From assembly GCA_012103575.1 (NCBI GenBank), contig WLWN01000001.1, forward strand, positions 697,792-761,791: a stretch of DNA of 64,000 bases, in the 5' to 3' direction. Both the position numbers and the translations under genes were made by a program. Below, in pieces: positions 61,201 to 64,000 of this stretch. Position 1 is the first letter of the stretch. Each line of letters begins with the position of its first letter. This DNA comes from Kiritimatiellia bacterium. Its GTDB lineage: Bacteria > Verrucomicrobiota > Kiritimatiellia > WLWN01. Below the pieces are notes generated by a model that was given only the letters and a program-made list of their open reading frames with translations, made no database searches and had not been told where the DNA came from.

Positions 61201-64000
61201 TTTCTTCCTCAGTCCGGGAGGTGCTTTTAAGTGACCTTTATAAAAGATGTCGTGAGTATGAATTAGTGCACACCGGATTCATGCGGGCCGAAGGAACCGT
61301 TTATTCGCTTGAGAGCGCGGATTGGATTAAGGTCTCTGTTCCTGAAGCAGGGCTTGATCAGGCTGATCATTTTATGTTTCATCCCACGTTAATCGACGGG
61401 AGTGGTGTTGGAGCTGGAGGCTTATTTTCATCTATAATGAAGGATGAAAAACGTTTGTTTCTTCCTTTGTTTTACGAGTCTTTTCGGGCGACCGAATTGC
61501 TTCAAAAAAACAGCCTTACCAGAATTGTAAAATCGTCGGTCAAACAAAAAGGAGAACTCCTCTCTTTAGATATGGAGTTTTTTAACGAATCGGGCCAAAA
61601 AGTCGCAGCGTTAAAAAACTTTGTCAATAAATTGGTTCGAGAAGCCGGTTTGATTAATCCCGGTCGTGCAAAAAAACAGCCTGTGCAGATCAAACAATCT
61701 CCCCCTTCATCAAACGTACACAGACCTCAACCTAGAAGTGTATCAAAGCTCAAAGCGCCTATTTCTCCGTCATCGAATGGAGCGTCGGATCTGGATATGT
61801 CGTATGTTCAGAAGGCCGAAGGTCTTTTAAAAAGAACGCTGGCCTCCAAATTGAAAACATCTGCCGAAGCCATCAATACCGAGTCAGGATATTATGAAAT
61901 GGGCTTGGATTCATCCATGCTTTTAGAAGTGGTGAAGGAACTTGAAGGTCATCTTTCCATTTCTCTTGGGCCTACGTTGCTGTTTGAGTATACGACGGTC
62001 AAAGAGCTTTCAGCGTATTTGGCGCAGACCTATGGAGAAGATGTTCAGGGGGTTTCAACCGAGACTGCACCCGAGGGTACAGACCTCCAACATCAAGAGG
62101 TTAAGCCGCCGATGGTGGAGTCGTTTACTTCTCCTGTTGAAGAGAACTGGTCTGCTCCAGTGATGCAGGATGATATTGCGGTGATCGGTCTTTCGGGGAA
62201 ATACCCTGGGGCGAGGAATGTGGACGAATTTTGGCAGAACCTCAAGGCTGGCAAGGACTGCATTACCGAGATTCCTCAAGAACGTTGGGATTGGCGCATT
62301 TTGGATGACCTCCAATCCCCGTCCGGAAAAAAGATGTCCAGATGGGGTGGATTTATTGATCATCCGGACTATTTTGATCCCGAATTTTTTAATATCTCTC
62401 CGCACGAAGCAGAGGCCATGGATCCCCAGGAGCGTTTGTTTTTACAGATTTGCTGGGAGGCGATAGAAGACGCGGGGTATCGGCCTGCTGATCTTACGCC
62501 TTTAAGAGGAAGATCCCGGAGGCGGGATGTGGCTGTCTTTGTGGGGGCGATGCACAAAGATTACACCATGATTGGTGCTGAAGTAGTATCTCGAGGAGCG
62601 CCAATGCCCTTGTCCTTAAACTATGCCACCATCGCCAATCGGGTGTCCTATTTTTGTAATTTTCATGGTCCCTCAATGGCGATAGACACGGTTTGTTCGT
62701 CCTCTTTGAACGCGGTGCATTTAGCGATGGAAAGTCTTCATCGAGGAGAAAGCTTGGTTGCCTTAGCCGGGGGCGTGAATCTCTCGCTGCATCCTAACAA
62801 ATACATGACCTATGGAATGTGGGATTTGCATTCCAGTGATGGGTATTGTCACACGTTTGGCGAGGGGGGCGATGGGTATGTTTCCGGAGAGGGGATTGGA
62901 GCGGTTCTTCTCAAACCCTTAAAGCAAGCAGTCAAGGATGGGGATCATATATATGCGGTGATCAAAGGAAGTGCGGTGAACCATGTGGGCAAGGTGAGTG
63001 GGATGTCGGTTCCAAGTCCTGTGGCCCAGGGAGAAATGATAGAGCGATGTTTTGAACAAAGCGGGATAGATCCACGCACCATCAGTTATATGGAAGCGCA
63101 TGGAACGGGCACATCGCTTGGAGATCCGATTGAGATCCAGGGATTGGTAAGAGCCTTTGGGAAATTCACCCAAGATAAGCAGTTTTGCTCCATAGGTTCA
63201 GTGAAGTCGAATATAGGTCATGCAGAGTCCGCAGCGGGTATTAGTGGGTTGACCAAAGTGATTCTACAGCTGAACCACAAAACGTTGGTACCTTCTCTTC
63301 ATTCAGAGACGGTGAATCCACATCTCAATATGGAGGATACGCCTTTTTATATTCAGGATAAGACAGAGAAATGGAGTCAACCAGCGATCAAAGAACACGA
63401 GGGAGAGCCTGCTATTCTGCGCCGGGCGGGAGTAAGTTCATTTGGCGCAACAGGCTCGAATGCCCATGTGATATTGGAAGAATATGTGAAGGAAGAAGCA
63501 CCAATCATGGAAGAGCTGATAGAAAAGAAATGGGTGATTGTTCCGCTTTCAGCAAAAAATCCAGAGCAGCTGAAGGAAGCGGCTAACAATCTGCATGCCT
63601 ATTTAAGATCCACTATCGAGAATCCAGAATCTTCCGTTGCAAGCGGATCTCTCTGTGGCGGAAATATCCAGGATCTGGCCTACACACTCCAAGTAGGTCG
63701 TGAAGCCATGCAAGAGCGTATAGCCTTTCTCATTAAAGATGAAGAAGAGCTTAGTGAAAAGCTCCGAAACTTCATAAATGGAGAAGAGATTGGAGAACAC
63801 TTTTGGCAGGGTCAGGTGAAGGATGGCGAGAAGGCGACGATCTTTTTTACCCCAGAAGATATGCAGGAGATGGTCAACCAGTGGGTCGTGCAAGGAAAAC
63901 TGAGAAAGATAGCGAACGTATGGGTTCAAGGTTTGAATGTAGGGTGGGAAGCTTTCTATCATAATGAAAAAAGACCCCAGCGCATGAGTCTTCCGACCTA
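46266..64000 (+). CDS. Giant trans-AT PKS: KS-(AT relic)-KR-KS-DH-ACP3-KS-DH-KR-ACP-KS0-DH-ACP-KS-, 3' end beyond window
   Basis: One open frame from ATG 46266 to the window end, at least 5911 aa, 28 bp downstream of gene 2 and surely co-transcribed. Domains by residue: KS5 12-434; AT-like relic about 440-880; KR 1157-1350; KS6 1414-1827; DH 2014-2310; three ACPs about 2390-2775; KS7 2845-3270; DH 3472-3775; KR about 3790-4230; ACP 4277-4348; KS8 4397-4803; DH 4845-5125; ACP 5179-5255; KS9 5301-5738; then the post-KS linker, cut at LPTY. The absence of functional AT domains marks it as trans-AT. AGAGAAG upstream is a weak Shine-Dalgarno. Confidence 0.92.
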   Translation, partial: MKIDKEEVYNNKDIAVIGMSCRFPGATDYLSYWDNLLKGKNHIIPIPENRWDRNAYQSTDRRDKNKMMGQYGGLIDDPEYFDHQLFGLSPEEARQTDPQHRLLLEQTWHALEDTGISFQSFSEKETAVFVGIMASDYLQLSSSYNQDINQYASIGNYSSIAANRISHTFKFRGISKTIDTACSSSLVAIHDAVCALRNKTCDYVVVGGANLILHPWKSISFSKARMLSEDGRCKTFDCAANGYVAGEGAAVIVLERAQESIKEHHSIHGIIKSATVNHVDQSAHISAPSVKAQSSLIQKAIREAGIDKDTISYVEAHGTGTSLGDPIEVEALSRVFNQKSRRSPLYIGSVKTNIGHLEAAAGLAGVIKVLLMMKYKWMPQSLNITEQNPLLNVGRHIQVVREKKQWISGSSLYRAGVSSFGFGGSNAHIILEESNATVQALSKYRPSYYPLLLSAASKTSLNSLKTKVVDQYQRDSKSSWRIAKQCSNKPSLLKRLGGYIDGDQRLAFMTPNTIGQSNNRLFFSKVMAGICRADIETQCAYLIPYIQHYASQLSDKVKENQILDTCIVMLAMADFLVDQGYRVNEVCAEGTGCLAALVWVDILSFQDLLVYLADRTHTLKFKRPSKTIILYNRKIRPYPFQAEDIKHLLHHAKITQVECLSIIKKSVLLLKNQQTFRRHIDEWRPLLKQAGFLDPESLLKLPIDSNSIDYHYKEIFVGTLIFLSSIMKVQSKWDLQGISENKQEEMRTLIRLLSCDALDKQSLLKCVSSSVCEGDNTLFHFDKMDTYFESYEQSSDVGLVSDAFDIDHLLHQKHTRDKSADTHVCWMGDCLEKDVDPSSRLCIEGHALDRELKKVLLQLWTNGHPIKWRWLLGDILCEKNEPILYPFDRKYFWGKFKTEELSMDTKPDPVNHENQSVFIPEAAGTLSTDMNRYMESKIEYLSPVWQRIDPPSNQEIVSNKLALIIEDKEGLSDQLQHALKEKGTPVSTIPSTLDEEELQQVMANIKKKQTIGHESLIIYFLASYTTKPQDNYIIREAVYLPLFLLSKVIMQTKGVGDISLMAVTCNSQRVDDKDRVNGYAYGAVDGLLSVVAEECNIITPLYLDLIEMDIESSVAAILQTGNGICRKVSCRNRSYYKNELVPTLQSNKYTSSLPNFYEQNGTYILVGGLGRLGFEVACDLAKSVDHPTLILMGRSKLTENKKKQIESLTDQGARVIYYQVDISEKYRVDAVFEDINETFTSIRAVLFLAGQYQPQLIINKKASDFVKNTTSKIIGSENVFKASVEKGFDLNYFLLFSSVTSTYAFSGTSDYALSNSFIDGMYNHLMGTGNNTIYKCINWGNWTIGMASDSNTKSYLEEKGFVNLSVEEGLESFKKIMTNTVSHVVVCKKKRHETDKRVHVYHTENDRSDKNGGDQDIAVIGISGKFPEASDVHEFWDNLCAAKDCLRTIPPERFNVDDYYDPEIGKEGKLYCTKGGFVKDIDQFDPLFFNISPREAKNMDPQYRLLLQEMWRSLEDSGYPAREFDNRKVGVFIGGWSGDYPGHTYMPSTNSARLSYLFNWRGPCICYETTCSSALVALTEACNSLRNNTCEVSIVGGVNLMITPHSYLPFCSLRAASPSGRCFSFDHRADGTVFTEAIASIVLKPLKQASIDGDHIYGVIKGYGLNYDGTSNGITAPSVSAQFDLEAEVYKNAGINPEDITMVEAHGTGTQLGDPVEVSALKQSFGTFTKKTGYCALGSVKSNIGHTGATAGLSGLMKVLLSLKHKKIPPTINFETINPSIKLENSPFYINTTLKNWDMPEGKSRMACVSSFGFTGTNAHVVIEEYPMASEKEAEGISLNGKSDYGEPALIVLSARNEERLKEYAKKLYDFNLYSSPFTFQSVAYTLQVGREAMEKRLAFVVKDKEELKKQLEEYLEGKKGGWIKGNINNVKDSVSLVLDGKEGELFLKTVVEEKNWKKLGQLWVSGIEIDWKLLYGKHKHKRVSLPTYPFSRESYWVDSKVEGAGQKIEAIKRLHPLVHENTSTLEEQRFSSTFTGEEFFLKNHVVKSPKVFPGVVYLEMAREAIEQAVGGFSKEDHRIELKNVVWSCPIGVGDHPARVHIRLFVEENGEINYGIYTDNPNEEEGLLVHSQGEGVLTTSSEQLPLDIEGLEQRLKGKSLSAQECYEAFKVMGIVYGPAYQGVEDVYVGEDEVLAKLSLPSEVSGSEDDFILHPSMLDSALQASVGMQLGKKEGSGVSVPLSLPFALERLEIITRCAKSMWAYIRFCEDSSKTNGHAIRKLDIDICDERGNVCVKLKGLSLRVLGGGSQSRTSSGLLELPLAERVPGVFPNLANKLLPVTLRALSQEEGFSVKESVAVKPKERITLKEEKPKVSASTKEIELTVPQEAFFSKERLSKELIASLSEALYLKPDSIDINKPFMDMGLDSIVGVEWIQSLKKQYGLSLGVTNVYDYPNIVEFTKFLEKELNSQKKSFRSSPSKPKEPKVSLPEKTPSSEPAFTFPEQVPVKEWRSTRGISPIVTKEKESKVSASTKEIELTVPQEAFFSKERLSKELIASLSEALYLKPDSIDINKPFMDMGLDSIVGVEWIQSLKKQYGLSLGVTNVYDYPNIVEFTKFLEKELNSQKKSFRSSPSKPKEPKVSLPEKTPSSEPAFTFPEQVPVKEWRSTRGISPIVTKEKESKVSASTKEIELTVPQEAFFSKERLSKELIASLSEALYLKPDSIDINKPFMDMGLDSIVGVEWIQSLKKQYGLSLGVTNVYDYPNIVEFTKFLEKELNSQKKSFRSSPSKPKEPKVSLPEKTPSSEPAFTFPEQVPVKEWRSTRGISPAVTPGTEKMKGNPCSVGQEGIAIVGMSGRYPGACDLREYWKNLSKGENSIREIPPSRWDVNEYYDPDRSKKGKIYCKWLGMLDDIDCFDPLFFMIPPVEAEGMDPQHRLFLEEGYKAFEDGGYNKGVLSNKKCGVYLGIMSNEYGMLELSNEVGISVTSNSFAIGAARIPYYLNLKGPAIPIDTACSSSLVGIHLACQALRHNEIDMALAGGVSLYLTVECYLAMCSAGMLSASGQCKTFDDRADGFVPGEGVGAVVLKRLSDAERDRDNILGVIIGSGINQDGRTNGIMAPSVNSQIELEREVYERYKIDPSSISYVETHGTGTKLGDPIELEALSTVFREKTEEKNYCGLGSVKSNLGHTSAAAGVASIQKMLLCLKERQLVPTLNYKKPNSHFDFENSPFYVNTDLRAWDSGESPRRCAISSFGFSGTNAHVILEEYVGKELGVRKHPSLPSLAGLSRTWESESENDPGEPLMIVLSAKDEDRLKEYAQKLHDFTLHPSLFTLKDLAYTLQVGREAMEERLGLIVRSVEDLKKKLEGFINGKEDMEELYRGQERLLEYAVDEDMAKTIEAWVVKKKYSKLLDLWVKGLAFDWAKLYGEEKPQRISAPTYPFAKESYWVERPKASFFVPLGDREGTKAEGKSRFHPLVHENRSTFEEQRFNSTFSGEEFFLKDHVVNGQRMLPAVAYLEMIRESVEQTMGNFSDSKKNQSIELKNVAWSRPIAVGDMPVEVHIGLYQEENGEIAYEIYTTHPSDEKSTIHNPDSAISSIVHSQGVALFTSADPHPQLDLKALEASCNQRHLSAEQSYEAFKRMGFEYGPAYQGLKKLYVGEDEVLAQLMIPSCVLETKDQYMLHPSLIDAVLQASILLPASRESRTLNPELKVPFGLERLEIIHSCKESMWVWIRCSEDSAAADIQKLDLDLCDEEGKVCVKIKGLEMSPVEIKEIEQAPEEPTGKRSVHYLEKQWEASFQTPNKERQGTILLLTTEETEALATLVAQAFSQKAHRVKIHQLNQALSRTEKLGEAYDGLVDLVGCGKVRNESLDWIGCVQQLIENGAKEGLTCLGITKGLESYRNASMNLTGATRAGLYRMLQSEYTHVRSRHVDLDSSVNDKELAQQIAAEFFMDGEDAEVCYRSRQRYRATLSELLSNAKPVKKIVFPEDHVLWVTGGTRGLGSLCAHHFVQHYGVKRLVLTGREAFPPQAQWSAYAGKEDAVSKKIRAIEYLQSLGAEVRILSTDLTGREAVQKDVQEITASLGPAGGVIHCAGMGDLDNPAFIRKSIEGIQRVLDPKVSGLDILLSQFHKEPLEFFMLFSSVSAIVPTLSSGQSDYAMANTYMDYAAQARSHGFPLISIQWPSWRETGMGEAKSMAYRQTGLLSHSNEEGLKLLDQILSENMGPVVLPAVVNPTLWKPEKLLKRRIEDGNVLPATVSEVVPKTDQPKASGALFKPIENWLKEVFSKELKIDQEKLESDTPFSDYGVDSILLAQVARRMDEKLADPLDPSVLFEHSTLNKLTSWLVQAHWNSLSTAFGVEGETRVKVEASTLNAFSGRTLPGLVRKSRRAITKTEDIVVVGLSCRFPGSTNVEEYWDLLSEGRSAIVPVPEERFKGSDLFYAGLINSITDFDPSFFLIAQEDAKAMDPQAFLVLEESLNVFHHAGYSLKDIKGLSTGVYLGGRSQNLPEESDLEESRNPIMAVGQNYLAANISQFFDFRGPSLVVDTACSSALVGMNLAIKDLVAGEIESALVGGVSLLTGDGAHKIFQRRKLLNTDGMFHIFDQRASGVVLGEGVGFVLLKTLDQAQKDGDHIYARIKGLSINNDGRTAGPATPNIEAQKEVMKLALKKSGKKAEGITYIDVNGSGSEVTDLLELKAIESVYRSESKDVCRLGSMKPNIGHPLCAEGMASFIKLVLMLNHRQWVPFLSAQEKMVHYDLEHSPFIFDREKSAWSEDFHTVALNCFADGGTNAHVILEGGERLSSESAKRANRRKPLPPPELNRVHIGKAFSKEPSEQKRFFLSETDRGLFTQPHPWSQTFDQNHSIFKNHLAYGQTLLPGLAYIDLLYQFFRARGYDYRELELRNLSIYQPLIVGPDYGVRLFVQSIEERQGEIWKISVEGQEFGSQSESKSYVTAEMRRRDPKTFEDSIDVSSIFSSSVREVLLSDLYKRCREYELVHTGFMRAEGTVYSLESADWIKVSVPEAGLDQADHFMFHPTLIDGSGVGAGGLFSSIMKDEKRLFLPLFYESFRATELLQKNSLTRIVKSSVKQKGELLSLDMEFFNESGQKVAALKNFVNKLVREAGLINPGRAKKQPVQIKQSPPSSNVHRPQPRSVSKLKAPISPSSNGASDLDMSYVQKAEGLLKRTLASKLKTSAEAINTESGYYEMGLDSSMLLEVVKELEGHLSISLGPTLLFEYTTVKELSAYLAQTYGEDVQGVSTETAPEGTDLQHQEVKPPMVESFTSPVEENWSAPVMQDDIAVIGLSGKYPGARNVDEFWQNLKAGKDCITEIPQERWDWRILDDLQSPSGKKMSRWGGFIDHPDYFDPEFFNISPHEAEAMDPQERLFLQICWEAIEDAGYRPADLTPLRGRSRRRDVAVFVGAMHKDYTMIGAEVVSRGAPMPLSLNYATIANRVSYFCNFHGPSMAIDTVCSSSLNAVHLAMESLHRGESLVALAGGVNLSLHPNKYMTYGMWDLHSSDGYCHTFGEGGDGYVSGEGIGAVLLKPLKQAVKDGDHIYAVIKGSAVNHVGKVSGMSVPSPVAQGEMIERCFEQSGIDPRTISYMEAHGTGTSLGDPIEIQGLVRAFGKFTQDKQFCSIGSVKSNIGHAESAAGISGLTKVILQLNHKTLVPSLHSETVNPHLNMEDTPFYIQDKTEKWSQPAIKEHEGEPAILRRAGVSSFGATGSNAHVILEEYVKEEAPIMEELIEKKWVIVPLSAKNPEQLKEAANNLHAYLRSTIENPESSVASGSLCGGNIQDLAYTLQVGREAMQERIAFLIKDEEELSEKLRNFINGEEIGEHFWQGQVKDGEKATIFFTPEDMQEMVNQWVVQGKLRKIANVWVQGLNVGWEAFYHNEKRPQRMSLPT
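46300..50450 (+). other. PKS module 5: KS-(degenerate AT-like)-KR, no ACP
   Basis: The KS is complete (DTACSSS, EAHGTGT, KTNIGH). The following 450 residues resemble an acyltransferase around VCAEGTGCLAALVWVDILSF, where GHSxGE would be expected, so the nucleophilic Ser is absent. The KR has GGLGRLG, a Ser in FSSVT and a Tyr in SDYALSN. No carrier domain precedes the next KS. Confidence 0.7.
50505..53200 (+). other. PKS module 6 core: KS-DH
   Basis: The KS has the Cys in an unusual ETTCSSA context with both His residues present (EAHGTGT, KSNIGH). The DH has the catalytic His, but HxxxG reads HVVKS (Gly to Ser), with D retained in HPSMLDSALQ; activity is uncertain. It feeds the triple ACP that follows. 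Confidence 0.75.
53379..54757 (+). repeat. Triple ACP tandem repeat, exact 465-bp units
   Basis: Three units start near 53379, 53844 and 54309. Each carries an ACP (MGLDSIVGVEW, with the beta-branching Trp) and a Lys/Pro/Ser-rich linker of about 75 aa. The units look identical base for base apart from the edges. The array belongs to module 6. Confidence 0.9.
56236..56268 (+). repeat. Heptamer repeat, post-KS7 linker, site b
   Basis: TTCACTC, TTCACCC, TTCACTC, TTCACTC before AYTLQVGR. Confidence 0.75.
57021..57054 (+). repeat. Heptamer repeat inside the module 7 DH, site d
   Basis: AATCCAC, AATCCAC, AATCCGG, ATTCCGC before VHSQG. Confidence 0.7.
57367..57397 (+). repeat. Heptamer repeat inside the module 7 DH, site e
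   Basis: CGAGAAT, CGAGAAC, CCTAAAC, CCTGAAC between the LIDAVLQ helix and LERLEI. Confidence 0.65.
59455..62040 (+). other. PKS module 8: KS0-DH-ACP
   Basis: The KS has DTACSSA and IGH, but the HGTGT His is Asn (DVNGSGS), so it should not elongate. The DH is divergent, with HLAYGQTLLPG and HPTLIDGSG. The ACP reads MGLDSSML. KS0-DH pairs in trans-AT systems often finish or shift a double bond made by the preceding module. Confidence 0.75.
62165..64000 (+). other. PKS module 9: KS and post-KS linker, incomplete
   Basis: The KS is complete (DTVCSSS, EAHGTGT, KSNIGH). The linker runs to LPTY at the window edge; the rest of the module is outside. Confidence 0.85.

Overview
The window is a chromosomal segment from a Gram-negative bacterium with moderate-to-low GC content. 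LpxD (lipid A synthesis) indicates an outer membrane. The gene content and order (trpS, scpA, scpB, pheA, hisC, tyrA, aroA, cmk, plsC) and the repeat-rich DNA suggest an uncultured PVC-type lineage such as Omnitrophota. That placement is an inference; there is no rRNA or other marker gene in the window.

Positions 1-22.1 kb hold housekeeping genes, mostly on the + strand: a cation/Ca2+ antiporter (cut by the window start), Hsp20, lpxD, an Fe-S/FAD glutamate-synthase-like oxidoreductase, an AddA-type helicase-nuclease, trpS, scpA/scpB, and an aromatic amino acid operon running into cmk and plsC. A divergent IspD-like protein and a metallophosphoesterase follow. Mobile DNA has reworked this part. 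Four copies of a 163-164 bp palindromic element lie between 8.6 and 19.8 kb, three of them flanked by 5-bp target duplications. One copy interrupts a vanZ-like gene and another supplies the stop codon of scpA. A MNT/HEPN pair sits between scpA and scpB. A complete IS30 element separates pheA from hisC. A frameshifted secreted-protein gene and an IS5-type remnant mark the border at 21.4-22.5 kb.

Positions 22.56-64 kb hold three collinear genes of a hybrid NRPS/trans-AT polyketide megasynthase that runs off the window. Gene 1 is A-A-PCP(x4)-Ox-Ox', with the last Ox domain split by a frameshift. Gene 2 (6154 aa) completes Ox' and continues KS0-ACP / KS-DH-ACP(x3)-ER / KS-DH-aminotransferase-ACP / KS0-DH-ACP / C-PCP. 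Gene 3 (at least 5911 aa, open at the window end) reads KS-(AT-like relic)-KR / KS-DH-ACP(x3) / KS-DH-KR-ACP / KS0-DH-ACP / KS-. No functional AT domain is visible, so malonyl units must be loaded in trans. The A-domain pocket residues point to Ser (A1, truncated) and Cys (A2), and the Ox domains to an oxidised azoline-type ring. The triple ACPs carry the Trp that flags beta-branching. A PfaD-like enoyl reductase and a PLP aminotransferase are built into the chain.

The most unusual layer is in the DNA. Degenerate heptanucleotide repeats occupy the same few linker and loop positions of module after module in the megasynthase, remain in frame, and also appear just upstream of housekeeping start codons. 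At one such position a pair of GC-rich hairpins replaces the heptamers. The carrier-protein arrays are near-perfect DNA tandem repeats (294, about 355 and 465 bp units), which indicates recent duplication or gene conversion.
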